This document shows, in pieces, positions 49,583-63,200 of a stretch of 64,000 bases of DNA (its first letter is position 1; the number at the start of each line of letters is the position of its first letter). The notes under the pieces are model-generated. The model was not told where the DNA came from and ran no database searches. It saw only the letters and a list, made by a program, of their open reading frames with translations. Source of the stretch: Pseudomonas chlororaphis (GTDB taxonomy: Bacteria > Pseudomonadota > Gammaproteobacteria > Pseudomonadales > Pseudomonadaceae); assembly GCF_000783395.1 (NCBI RefSeq), contig NZ_JSFK01000029.1, positions 24,544-88,543 on the forward strand, written 5' to 3'. Position numbers and translations under genes: made by a program.

Positions 49583-50932
49583 TCAATTCATCCCAGGCAG
49601 CTGGACCTTGGGCTTCACGTCGTTCTGCACAACGGATGCCAACGGTGCGACCACTCCCTGGCTTCTGAGCAACTCACCCATGGTCGCCTTGATTCGGTAC
49701 TGAGTAAATAACTGAATGTTTTTGATTTCCGCCAGACGCCGCGAAGCGGTGAACAACTCGTTTTCGCTGTCGAGCAAATCGAGCAAGGTACGTTCGCCGA
49801 GGCTGAACTGACGCTGGTAAGCGGTGCGCACCGAGGTGCTGTGGTCGACGTATTGCTGAGCGATCGGCACCTGGGCGTTAGCGTTGTTCAGGGCGTTCCA
49901 GGCCAGACCGAGTTCTTCGTTCAACTGGCGCAGGGCGTTGTTGCGGATGTCCAGCGCCTGGTTTGACAGGTACGACTTGGATTCCAGATCGGCTTTGTTG
50001 CTGCCACCGGAATAGAGGTTGAAGCGCATGCGCAACATCGCCTGCCATTCGTTGTTGTGGCCGTTCTGGCCATCGAGATCGTTGTCGGCAGTGCGGCCCA
50101 GTTCGGCGTCGAAACGTGGGTAGAAGGTCGACTTGGCGGTTTCGTACTGCTTCTCGGCGGCGGCGATGTCGGATTCGGCCGAACGCAGGATCGGGCTGTT
50201 TTCCAGCATCTGCTGGCGCGCTTCGTTGAGGTTGGCCGGCATCATCGCCATGAACGGCGCCGGCCGCTCGAGTTGGTCGGGCATCTGGCCGACGGCGCTG
50301 AGGAAGTTGGTTTCCGAGTCAGCCAGATTGGTCTGCTCGGTGATCAGGTTGTTGCGGGCCTGAGCCATCCGCGCTTCAGCCTGATCGAGGTCGGCACCGC
50401 TGCCGACGCCGCGTTGGGTGCGCAGCTGAATCTGGTCGTAGATGCGCTGGTGGCTCTTGAGGTTTTCTTCGGCCAGACGCACGAACTCACGACGGGTCAG
50501 CACGTCCAGGTAGACCTGGGCGACGGTCAGCGCGGTGCGCTCGGAAGTGCCAAGCAACGAGTACGCACGGGAGTTAACGGTGGCTTGTTGACGCCCGACT
50601 TCGCTGGACGTCGCAAAACCGTCAAAGACCATTTGCGAGAGACGTAAACTTGACTCGCTACGGTTCAGGGTTTCGTAGTGGTTACCGGAATTGGCGCGGG
50701 TAGTAACGCTGTCGGTGCCTTCACGGCCATAACCGCCGAGCAGATCGACCTTCGGCAGGTATCCACCTTTTGCCGCTCTTAATTGATAATCCGCAGCCAA
50801 TCGACTGTTGACCCCTGCCTGGATTTCCGGATGGACATCCAGTGCCTGCTGCATGGCTTCTGGTAAGGATTGTGCTTGTACAAAAGAAGCGGCGAGAGCG
50901 AAGGGTACGGCGAAAAGCAGGGGCGAACGCAT
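49583..50932 (-). CDS. lapE: LapE, TolC-like outer-membrane protein for LapA export
   Basis: 449 aa from the ATG at 50932, which opens a signal peptide (MRSPLLFAVPFALAASFVQA). OEP repeats: SLPEAMQQALDVHPEIQAGVNSRLAADYQLRAAKGGYLPKVDLLGGYGREG, QVYLDVLTRREFVRLAEENLKSHQRIYDQI, then FYPRFDAELGRTADND and RTAYQRQFSLGERTLLDLLDSENELFTASRRLAEI, all typical of AggA/TolC type 1 outer-membrane channels. In P. fluorescens LapE also holds LapA at the surface. First gene of lapEBC, 25 bp before lapB, divergent from lapA. Confidence 0.92.
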   Translation of the reverse strand: MRSPLLFAVPFALAASFVQAQSLPEAMQQALDVHPEIQAGVNSRLAADYQLRAAKGGYLPKVDLLGGYGREGTDSVTTRANSGNHYETLNRSESSLRLSQMVFDGFATSSEVGRQQATVNSRAYSLLGTSERTALTVAQVYLDVLTRREFVRLAEENLKSHQRIYDQIQLRTQRGVGSGADLDQAEARMAQARNNLITEQTNLADSETNFLSAVGQMPDQLERPAPFMAMMPANLNEARQQMLENSPILRSAESDIAAAEKQYETAKSTFYPRFDAELGRTADNDLDGQNGHNNEWQAMLRMRFNLYSGGSNKADLESKSYLSNQALDIRNNALRQLNEELGLAWNALNNANAQVPIAQQYVDHSTSVRTAYQRQFSLGERTLLDLLDSENELFTASRRLAEIKNIQLFTQYRIKATMGELLRSQGVVAPLASVVQNDVKPKVQLPGMN

Positions 50933-51290
50933 GATAGGAATTTCCCAGAACTTCTTGTCTTGAATCACAGCAAAACGTGGCGCTGCGTCGGATGATGGCA
51001 ACCAGATTGACCGTATGTCGGAAAGTTCAAAACAGGAACTGGATCACACGCTGAAGGACAGGTCGCCGCGGAAATATCAATGTGACATTAGTGGGGCGAT
51101 TGTTTAGGATGGCACCCAGAAGGTCAATAGTTTGGCATAAAGTTAATAGCGAAAGAATATAGCCAAATTATTGACGATTAAATGCGTCAAACTTGTTTAG
51201 CAAATTTTTAAAGTACGTCCAGACTGAATCGGCGCCCATGCCCTCAGGTCCATGGAAGTCAACTGAACGTGACACCCCGGAGAGTCTTCA
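50933..51290. promoter_or_regulatory. Divergent lapE/lapA regulatory region
   Basis: 358 bp without a gene. The right half, 51100-51230, is AT-rich (for example ATAAAGTTAATAGCGAAAGA and AAATTTTTAAAG) and includes the inverted repeat TTGACG-8 nt-CGTCAA (51171-51190), a candidate regulator site. The lapA ribosome-binding site GGAGAG lies 6-8 bases before the ATG. No -35/-10 pair is claimed. Confidence 0.55.
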
Positions 51291-54200
51291 ATGAGCAGTG
51301 TTGTTGCCATCGTCAAAAGCATTGTCGGTCAGGTATTCGTGGTGTCCCCAGAGGGCGTGCGTCGCGTACTCGTTGAAGGCGATCGCCTGTTCGTTGGCGA
51401 CCAGATCGACACCGGCCTCTCCGGCGCCGTGTCGCTTGAATTGGCTGATGGCCGCACCCTCGATCTGGGCCGTGAGACTCAGTGGAGCGCCAACGCGCCC
51501 GACTCCAGCACTGACCTGGCTGAAGCTACCGCGCAGGCTGCGCCGTCGGTAGCAGAACTGCAGCAAGCCATCGCCGCCGGTGTCGACCCGACCACCGCCC
51601 TCGATGCCACCGCTGCCGGCCCAAGCGCTGCAGGCACTGGCGGTGCTGCCGGTGGTGGCCACAGCTTTGTAATGCTCGACGCCACCGCTGGCCGCGTTGA
51701 CCCGACTATTGGCTTCCCGACCGCAGGCATCAACGCTGCCGGTCAAGCTGCGCAAAACATTACCGGCGGCCAGACCACCGATACCACCACCAACGCGCTG
51801 CGTGAGTCGACCCTGAGCCTCAGCGCTACGCCGAGCATCACCGAAGCCGGCGGCGTGCTGGTGTACACCGCGACCCTGACGCAGGCGCCGCTGACCGACC
51901 TGACCATCACCCTGTCCAACGGTGCGGTGATTGTGATTCCGGCCGGTGCAACCACCGGCACCGTCAACGTGCCACTGGCGCCGAACGACACCGTTTATAA
52001 CGATCCGACCCAGATCGACGTGACCGTCACCGGCACCACCGGCGGCAACGGCATCACCGTGACGACGCCGACCAACCCGGCCACGACCCAGGTCACCGAC
52101 ACCATCGACACCACCACCGTCACCCTGACGGCCGGGCCGAGTGTCACCGAAGGCGGCCAGATCACTTACACCGCGACCCTGACCAACCCGGCGCAAACGC
52201 CGGTGACCGTCACCCTGTCGAACGGCTCGACCATCACCATCGGCGCCGGCCAGACCACCGGCACTGTCAACGTGCCGACCCCGGCCAACGACGTCTATAA
52301 CAACGGCAGTACCGTCACCACCACCATCACCGGTGCCAGCGGCGGCAACTTCGAAAACCTGGTGCCGAACCCGACGCCAGCGGTGACTACCATCACCGAC
52401 TCGATCGACACCACTAATCTGACCCTGACCGCTACCGGTACAGTGGTCGAAGGTGGCCAGATCACTTACACCGCAACCCTGACCAACCCGGCGCAAACCC
52501 CGGTGACCGTCACCCTGTCGAACGGTTCGACCATTACTATTGAAGCCGGCCAGACCACCGGCACCGTCAACGTGCCGACAGCGGCCAATGACGTCTACAA
52601 CAATGGCGGCACCGTCAGCACCACCATTACTGGCGCTACCGGCGGCAACTTTGAAAACCTGGTGCCAAACACCACGCCAGCGACCACCACCATTACTGAT
52701 TCGGTGGACACCACCACGGTCACCCTGACGGCTGGCTCGACCGTCACTGAAGGCGGTCAGATCACCTACACCGCGACCCTGACCAACCCGGCACAAACCC
52801 CGGTGACCGTCACTCTGTCGAACGGCTCGACCATCACCATCGAAGCCGGCCAGACCACTGGCGTCGTCAACGTGCCGACCCCGGCCAATGACGTTTACAA
52901 CAACGGCAGCACCGTCAGCACAACGATTACCGGCGCAACCGGTGGCAACTTCGAAAACCTGGTGCCGGACACCACGCCAGCGACCACCACGATTACCGAT
53001 TCGATCGACACCACGAATCTGTCGTTGTCAGCGACTGGCACCGTTGCTGAAGGCGGCTCGATCGTTTACACCGCGACCTTGACCAATCCGGCCGGCACGC
53101 CAGTCACCGTGACCCTGAGCAACGGCTCGGTAATCACCATCGACGCGGGCAAGACTACCGGCACCGTGACCGTTCCAGCACCGGCCGATGACGTCTATAA
53201 AGACGCCGGCCAAGTCGAAGTCAGCATCAATACCGTCACCGGCGGCAATTTCGAGAACCTGGTGCCGAGCACCGTTCCGGCCGTCACCGAAGTGACCGAC
53301 ACCCTCGACACCTCGACCGTGAAATTGACGGCCGACACCTCGGTTGCTGAAGGCGGCACCGTCACTTACACCGCCACTGTTGGCGCCCCAGTGACCGGCT
53401 CGCCAGTCGTAGTCACCCTGGCTAACGGCCAAAGCATCACCATCGCTGTCGGCCAAACCACCGGCACCGTGACCACCACCGCGCCGAATGACGCGTTGAC
53501 CGGCAATGCGCCGCTGACCAACTCGATCACCGGTGTTTCCGGCGGTAATTACGAAGATCTGGTGGCCGACAAGACCCCGGTTTCGACCAGCGTTACCGAT
53601 GTTGCCGACACCACCAACCTGTCGCTGAGCGCCACCGGTTCCGTGGCTGAGGGTGGTTCGATTGTTTATACCGCCACGCTGACCAACGCAGCAGGTTCGC
53701 CTGTCACTGTGACCCTGAGCAACGGCTCTGTGATCACCATTGAGACGGGTAAAACCACTGGCACCGTGACCGTTCCGGCGCCTGCCGATGACGTCTACAA
53801 AGATGCCGGCAAAGTCGAAGTCACCATCAAGGACGCGACTGGCGGCAACTTCGAAAACCTGGTGCCGAGCACCGTTCCAGCCGTCACTGACGTGACCGAT
53901 ACTGTCGACACCACCGCGGTCAAACTGACCGCCACCGAGACTGCTGCTGAAGGTGGCACCGTCACCTACACCGCCACTGTTGGCGCACCAGTGACCGGTT
54001 CGCCAGTGATCGTGACTTTGGCCAACGGCCAGAACATCACCATCGAAGTCGGCAAAACCACCGGCACCGTGACCACCACTGCACCGAATGACGCGTTGAC
54101 CGGCCATGCACCGATCACCAACGCGATCACGGGTGTGAGCGGCGGCAATTACGAAGACCTCGTTGCCGACAAGACTCCGGTCAGCACCACCGTGACTGAC

Positions 54201-57200
54201 ACCACCGACACCACCGACCTGACGCTGAGCGCGACGGGCACCGTGGCCGAAGGCGGCCAGATCACTTACACCGCAACCCTGACCAATCCGGCCGGCACCC
54301 CGGTCACCGTGACCCTGTCGAACGGTTCGGTGATCACCATCGAAGCCGGCAAAACCACCGGCACCGTGACCGTCGCTGCTCCAGCCGATGACGTCTACAA
54401 GGACGCCGGCAAAGTCGAAGTGACCATCAAGGACGCCACTGGCGGCAACTTCGAGAATCTGGTGCCAAGCACCGTTCCAGCCGTCACCGACGTCACTGAC
54501 ACCATCGACACCTCGACGGTCAAACTGACCGCCACCGAGACTGCGGCTGAAGGTGGCACCGTCACCTACACCGCGACCGTCGGCGCGCCAGTCACCGGTT
54601 CGCCGGTCATCGTGACTCTGGCCAACGGTCAGACCATCACCATCGCCGTCGGCCAGACCACCGGCACCGCGACCGCCACCGCACCGAACGATGCGTTGAC
54701 CGGCCACGCACCGCTGACCAACTCGATCACCAACGTCAGCGGCGGCAACTACGAAAATCTGGTCGCTGACAAAACTCCGGTCAGCACCACCGTGACCGAC
54801 ACCACCGACACCACCAACCTGACGCTCAGCGCCACCGGTACCGTGGCTGAAGGCGGTTCGATCGTTTATACCGCGACCCTGACCAACGCAGCAGGCTCGC
54901 CAGTCACCGTGACCCTGAGCAACGGCTCAGTAATCACCATTGAAGCCGGCAAAACCACCGGCACCGTGACCGTCGCAGCGCCTGCCGATGACGTCTACAA
55001 AGACGCCGGGAAAGTCGAAGTCACCATCAAGGACGCCACCGGCGGCGACTTCGAGAATCTGGTGCCAAGCACCGTCCCAGCCGTCACCGACGTCACTGAC
55101 ACCATCGACACCTCGACGGTGAAACTGACCGCCACCGAGACCGCTGCTGAAGGCGGCACCGTCACTTACACCGCGACTGTTGGTGCGCCAGTGACCGGTT
55201 CGCCTGTCGTCGTGACCCTGGCCAACGGTCAGAGCATCACTATCGCTGTCGGCCAAACCACCGGCACCGTGTCGACCACCGCACCGAACGACGTGCTGGC
55301 CGGCCACGCGCCGCTGACCAACGCGATCACCAACGTCAGCGGCGGCAACTACGAAAACCTGGTCGCTGACAAAACCCCGGTCAGCACCACCGTGACCGAC
55401 ACCGTCGACACCACCACCGTTTCGCTGACCGCCACCGGCAACGTCAACGAAGGCGGTTCGATCGTTTACACCGCGACGCTGACCAATCCGGCCGGCACTC
55501 CGGTGACCGTGACCCTGAGCAACGGTTCGACCATCACCATCGACGCCGGCAAGACCACCGGCACCGTGACCGTTCCGGCGCCAGCCGATGACGTCTACAA
55601 AGACGCCGGCAAAGTCGAAGTGACCATCAAGGAAACCTCGGGCGGCAATTTCGAAAACCTGGTGGCCAATCCGACGCCAGCGGTGACCAACGTCGCCGAC
55701 ACCATCAACACCACGCACCTGACCCTCAGCGCTGAAAGCTATGTGCTCGAAGGCACGTCGATCACCTACACCGCGACCCTGACCAACGCCGCGCAAACGC
55801 CGGTGACCGTCAACCTCAGCAACGGCCAGACCATCACCATCGAGGCCGGCAAAACCAGCGGTTCGGTGACCATCGCGGCGCCGAGCGATGACGTTTACAA
55901 AGACGTCAGCAAGCTCACCGTGACCATGACCGACGCAACCGGCGGCAACTTCGAGAAACTCGACGTCAGCAAGACCCCGGTCAGCACCACCGTCAATGAC
56001 ACCGTCGACAAAACCACGCTGACCCTGAGCGCCAGCGACACCGTCAGCGAAGGCGGCCAGATCACCTACACCGCGACCCTGAGCAATCCGGCCGGCACCG
56101 CCATGACCGTGACACTGGCCAACGGTGCGGTAATCAACATCGCTGCTGGCGCCACCAGCGGTTCGGTGAATTTCGCTGCGCCTGCGAATACCCCGTACAT
56201 CGATGGCGGCAAGGTACAGACCGCGATTGCCAGCCACAGCGGCGGTAATTTCGAGCAGGTCGATGCCGACCGTTCGGCGGTGGTTACCACCGTCACCGAC
56301 ACTGTCGACACCACCAATATCAGCCTGAGCGCCACCGCTTCGGTTGCCGAGGGCGGCTCGATCGTCTACACCGCGAGCCTGAGCAACCCGGCAGGCACGG
56401 CGATGACCGTGACCCTGAGCAACGGTGCGGTGATCAACATTGCCAAAGGCGCGACCACCGGCACCGCGACCGTCGCAGCGCCTGCCGATGACGTGTACAA
56501 GGACGCCGGCAAAGTCGACGCGAGCATCACCAAGACCACCGGCGGCAACTTCGAGAACCTGGTGGTCGACAAGACTCCAGCGGTCACCGACGTCACCGAC
56601 ACCATCGATAACAGCACTGTTTCGCTGACCGCCACCGCCAGCACCGTTGAAGGCGGCGTGGTGGTTTACACCGCGTCCGTAACCGCTCCAGTCACCGGCG
56701 CGCCGGTTGTCGTGACCCTGTCCAACGGCCAGACCATCACCATTCCGGTCGGCGCCAGCAGCGGCAGCGTCAACTTCACCGCACCGAACGATGCACTGGC
56801 CGGCGGCAACACGCTGAGCGTGAAAATCGACGGCGCCAGCGGCGGCAATTACGAAAATCTCGTGGCCGACAAGACCCCGGCGGTGACTTCGGTGACCGAC
56901 ACCGTCGACACCACTAACCTGTCGCTGAGTGCGACCGGCACCGTGGCTGAAGGCGGTTCGATTGTTTACACCGCGACGCTGACCAACCCGGCTGGCTCGC
57001 CAGTCACCGTGACGTTGAGCAACGGTTCGGTGATCACCATCGAAGCGGGCAAGACCACGGGCACTGTTACCGTTGCGGCACCTGCCGACGACGTCTACAA
57101 AGACGCCGGCAAAATCGAAGTCACGATCAAGGACGCCACTGGCGGCAACTTCGAGAACCTCGTTCCGAGCACCACGCCAGCCGTGACCGACGTCACTGAC

Positions 57201-60200
57201 ACCATCGATACCTCGACCGTGAAACTGACGGCCGACACCACCGTGGCTGAAGGCGGCACCGTCACTTACACAGCCACTGTCGGCGCGCCGGTCACCGGTT
57301 CGCCTGTCGTGGTCACTCTGGCTAACGGTCAGAGCATCACCATTGAAGTCGGTAAGACCACCGGCACCGTGACCACCACCGCGCCGAATGACGCATTGAA
57401 CGGTCAGGCGTCGCTGGGCAACTCGATCACCAACGTTTCCGGCGGCAATTACGAAAACCTCGTGGCCGACAAGACTCCGGTTTCGACCACGGTCACGGAC
57501 ACCGTCGACACCACTGACCTGTCGCTCAGCGCTACCAATTCGGTCGCCGAGGGCGGTTCGATCATCTACACCGCGACCCTGAGCAATCCCGCCGGTACGC
57601 CGGTGACCGTGACGCTTTCGAATGGCTCGGTCATCACTATCGAGGCCGGTAAAACCACCGGCACCGTAACGGTCGCGGCGCCTGCAGATGACGTCTACAA
57701 AGACGCCGGTAAAGTCGAAGTCACCATCAAGGATGCTACGGGCGGCAACTTCGAGAATCTGGTGCCGAGCACCGTTCCAGCTGTGACCGAAGTCACTGAC
57801 ACCATCGATACCTCGACGGTCAAACTGACTGCGACCGAGACTGCGGCTGAAGGTGGCACCGTCACCTACACCGCCACTGTCGGCGCGCCAGTGACCGGTT
57901 CGCCGGTCGTCGTGACCCTGGCGAACGGCCAGAACATCACCATCGAAGTCGGCAAAACCACCGGCACCGTGACCACCACCGCGCCGAACGATGCGTTGAA
58001 CGGCCACACCCCGCTGACCAATGCGATCACTGATGTGAGCGGCGGTAATTACGAGAATCTGGTGGCCGACAAGACCCCGGTTTCAACCACCGTTACTGAC
58101 ACTGTCGACACCACCAACCTGTCGCTGACCGCGACCGGCACCGTGGCGGAAGGCGGCTTGATCGTTTACACCGCGACCCTGACCAACCCGGCTGGCACGC
58201 CAGTGACCGTGACCCTGAGCAACGGCTCGGTGATCACCATCGAAGCGGGCAAAACCACCGGCACCGTGACCGTTCCTGCGCCCGCCGATGACGCCTATAA
58301 AGACGCCGGCAAAGTCGAAGTCACGATCAAGGACGCCACTGGCGGCAACTTCGAGAACCTCGTTCCGAGCACCACCCCAGCCGTAACCGACGTCACTGAC
58401 ACCATCGACACTTCGACGGTCAAACTGACCGCCACCGAGTCGGCAGCTGAAGGTGGCACCGTCACCTACACCGCCACGGTCGGTGCGCCAGTCACTGGCT
58501 CGCCAGTTGTCGTGACCCTGGCCAACGGTCAGAACATCACCATCGAAGTGGGTAAAACCACCGGCACCGTCTCTACCACCGCGCCGAACGATGCGCTGAC
58601 CGGCCATGCGCCGCTGACCAACTCGATCACCGGCGTGTCTGGCGGCAACTACGAAAACCTCGTGGCCGACAAAACTCCGGTCAGCACCAGCGTGACCGAC
58701 ACTGTCGACACCACCAACCTGTCGCTCAGCGCCACCGGTTCGGTGAACGAGGGCGGTCAGATCACCTACACCGCGACCCTGACCAACGCCGCTGGCTCGC
58801 CAGTCACCGTGACCCTGAGCAACGGCTCGGTGATCACCATCGACGCCGGCAAAACCACCGGCACCGTCACCGTCGACGCGCCGAAAGATGACGTCTACAA
58901 AGACGCCGGCACCGTTGAAGCGACCATCAAGGGCGCGACCGGTGGCGACTTCGAAAACCTCGTCACTAGCACCGCCCCGGCCGTCACCACCGTCAATGAC
59001 ACCATCGACACCTCCACCGTGTCGCTGACGGCCACGGCGAACGTCGCCGAAGGCGAAACCGTGGTCTACACCGCGACCGTGACCGCGCCAGTAACCGGCT
59101 CGCCGGTTGTCGTGACTCTGTCCAACGGCCAGACCATTACCATCGCTGTCGGTGAAACCACCGGTTCGGTGAACTTCGTCGCGCCCAACAGCCCACTGGC
59201 CGGCGGCAGCTCGCTGAGCGTGACCATCGACGGCGCCACCGGCGGTAATTACGAAAAACTCGCGGTCGACGGCAAGTCCGCCGATACCGCGGTTTCGGAC
59301 ACCACCGACACCACCAACCTGAACCTGACCGCGACCGATTCGGTGGCTGAAGGCGGTTCGATCGTTTACACCGCGACGCTGACCAACCCGGCCGGCACCC
59401 CGGTGACCGTGACCCTGTCGAACGGTTCGGTGATCACCATCGAAGCGGGCAAAACTACCGGCACCGTGACCGTTGCGGCACCTGCCGATGACGTCTACAA
59501 AGACGCCGGCAAAGTCGAAGTGACGATCAAGGATGCAACGGGCGGCAACTTCGAGAATCTGGTGCCGAGCACCGTGCCGGCCGTGACCAACGTCACCGAC
59601 ACCATCGACACCACCACCGTCAAACTCACCGCGACCGAGTCGGCGGCTGAGGGTGGCAGCGTGACTTACACCGCCACCGTCGGCGCGCCAGTCACCGGTT
59701 CGCCTGTGGTCGTGACCCTGGCTAACGGTCAGACCATCACCATTGGTGTTGGCCAGACCACCGGCACCGCGACCACCACCGCGCCGAACGATGCATTGAC
59801 CGGCCATGCGCCGATCACCAATGCGATCACTGAGGTGAGCGGCGGCAACTTCGAAAATCTGGTGGCGGACAAGACCCCGGTTTCGACCAATGTCACCGAC
59901 ACTGTCGACACCACTGACCTGTCGCTGAGCGCCACCGGTTCTGTGGCCGAGGGTGGTTCGATTGTTTACACCGCAACCCTGACCAACGCGGCTGGCTCGC
60001 CAGTCACGGTGACCCTGTCGAATGGAGCGGTAATCACCATCGAAGCCGGTAAAACCACTGGCACCGTGACCGTTCCAGCTCCGGCCGACGACGTCTACAA
60101 AGACGCCGGCAAGGTTGAGGCAACGATCTCTACCGCAACCGGTGGCAACTTCGAAAATCTGGTGCCGAGCACTGTTCCAGCCGTCACCGAAGTGACTGAC

Positions 60201-63200
60201 ACCATCGACACCTCGACCGTGAAACTGACGGCGACCGAGACCGCCGCTGAAGGTGGCACCGTCACCTACACCGCGACCGTCGGGGCGCCTGTGACGGGCT
60301 CGCCGGTTGTGGTGACCCTGGCCAACGGTCAGAACATCACCATCGAAGTCGGCAAAACCACCGGCACCGTCACCTTCACCGCACCGAACGATGCGCTGAC
60401 CGGTCACGCACCGATCACCAATGCGATCACTGAGGTCAGCGGCGGCAATTACGAGAATCTGGTGGCCGACAAGACCCCGGTTTCGACCAATGTCACTGAC
60501 ACCGTCGACACCACCAATCTGTCGCTCAGCGCTACAGGGGCCGTGGCCGAAGGTGGTTCGATTGTCTACACCGCTACTTTGACCAACGCCGCTGGCTCGC
60601 CAGTGACCGTAACGCTGTCGAACGGCGCCGTCATCACCATCGAGGCCGGCAAAACCACCGGAACCGTGACCGTTCCAGCACCGGCCGATGACGTCTACAA
60701 AGACGCCGGCAAGGTTGAAGCGACGATCTCCACCGCTACCGGTGGCAACTTCGAAAACCTGGTGCCGAGCACGACGCCGGCCGTGACCGAAGTCACCGAT
60801 ACCATCGACACCTCGACCGTCAAACTGACGGCCGATACATCGGTCGCTGAAGGCGGCACCGTCACTTACACCGCCACTGTCGGCGCTCCAGTCACCGGCT
60901 CGCCGGTTGTCGTCACCCTGACAAACGGTCAGACGATCACCATCGGCGTCGGCCAGACCACCGGCACCGCGACCACCACGGCGCCAAACGACGCATTGAC
61001 CGGCCACGCACCGATCACCAATGCGATCACTGAGGTCAGCGGCGGCAATTACGAGAATCTGGTGGCCGACAAGACCCCGGTTTCGACCACGGTCACCGAT
61101 ACCGTCGACACCACCAATCTGTCGCTCAGTGCGACCGGTTCCGTGGTCGAGGGCGGTTCGATTGTCTACACCGCTACTTTGACCAACGCCGCCGGTTCAC
61201 CTGTGACCGTGACGCTGAGCAACGGCGCCGTGATCACCATCGAGGCCGGTAAAACCACCGGCACCGTCACCGTCGCAGCGCCAGCGGATGATGTATACAA
61301 AGATGCAGGCAAAGTCGAAGCAACCATTTCGACCGCGACCGGTGGCAACTTCGAGAATCTGGTACCGAGCACCGTGCCGGCCGTGACCAATGTCACCGAC
61401 ACCATCGACACCACCACCGTCAAACTGACAGCGACAGAGTCGACAGCTGAGGGGGGCAACGTCACCTACACCGCGACTGTCGGCGCACCAGTCACCGGCT
61501 CGCCGGTTGTGGTAACCCTGGCCAACGGTCAGACGATCACCATCGGCGTCGGCCAGACCACCGGTACCGCGACCACCACGGCGCCAAACGACGCATTGAC
61601 TGGTCATGCTCCACTGACCAACGCGATCACTGATGTAACAGGTGGCAACTTCGAAAACCTGGTGGCCGACAAATCCCCGGTATCGACCAATGTTACCGAC
61701 ACCGTCGACACGACCAATCTGTCACTCAGCGCTACCAATTCGGTTGCTGAAGGTGGTTCGATCGTTTACACCGCGACCCTGACCAACGCCGCTGGTTCGC
61801 CAGTGACCGTAACCCTGTCGAACGGCGCCGTGATCACCATCGACGCCGGCAAAACCAGCGGCACCGTAAGCGTTCCCGCCCCAGCTGACGACGTCTACAA
61901 AGACGCCGGCACCGTGCAGGCGACCATCAGCACCGCCACCGGTGGCAACTTCGAAAACCTGGTACCGAGCACGACGCCGGCTGTGACCAGCGTCACTGAC
62001 ACCATCGACACCACCACCGTGAAACTGACGGCCACCGAGTCGGCGGCCGAAGGCGGCAACGTTGTCTACACCGCTACCGTAGGCGCACCGGTTACCGGCT
62101 CGCCAGTTGTCGTGACTTTGGCCAATGGTCAAACCATCACCATCGGTGTAGGTCAGACCACGGGCACCGCAACCACCGCAGCGCCAAACGATGCATTGAC
62201 TGGTCATGCGCCACTGACCAACGCGATCACCAACGTGACCGGCGGCAACTACGAAAATCTCGTGGCCGACAAGACGCCAGTCAGCACCAACGTGACCGAC
62301 ACCGTCGACACGACTAACCTGTCGCTGAGCGCGACTGGTTCGGTTGCTGAAGGTGGCTCGATCGTCTACACCGCGACCTTGACCAACGCCGCTGGCTCGC
62401 CAGTGACCGTGACCCTGTCGAACGGCGCCGTGATCACCATCGACGCCGGCAAAACCACTGGCACCGTGACTGTTCCCGCCCCGGCTGACGACGTCTACAA
62501 AGACGCCGGCACCGTGCAGGCGACCATCAGCACCGCCACCGGTGGCAACTTCGAAAACCTGGTACCGAGCACGACCCCGGCTGTGACCAGCGTCACTGAC
62601 ACCATCGACACCACCACCGTGAAACTGACGGCCACCGAGTCGGCGGCTGAAGGCGGCAACGTTGTCTACACCGCAACTGTCGGCGCGCCAGTCACCGGTT
62701 CGCCGGTTGTCGTGACCCTGGCCAACGGTCAGACCATCACCATTGGCATCGGCCAGACCACCGGCACCGCGACCACTACCGCACCGAACGATGCGTTGAC
62801 CGGTCATGCGCCGCTGACCAACTCGATCACCAATGTGACGGGCGGCAACTACGAGAACCTCGTGGCCGACAAAACCCCGGTCAGCACCAACGTGACCGAC
62901 ACCGTCGACACCACCAACCTGTCGCTCAGTGCGACCGGCTCCGTAGCCGAGGGCGGTTCGATCGTCTACACCGCAACCTTGACCAACGCCGCTGGCTCGC
63001 CAGTGACCGTCACCCTGTCGAACGGCGCCGTGATCACCATCGATGCCGGTAAAACCACTGGCACCGTGACCGTTCCTGCACCAGCGGACGACGTCTACAA
63101 GGACGCCGGCACCGTGCAGGCGACCATCAGCACCGCCACCGGTGGCAATTTCGAAAACCTGGTGCCGAGCACGACGCCGGCTATCACCAGCGTCACCGAC

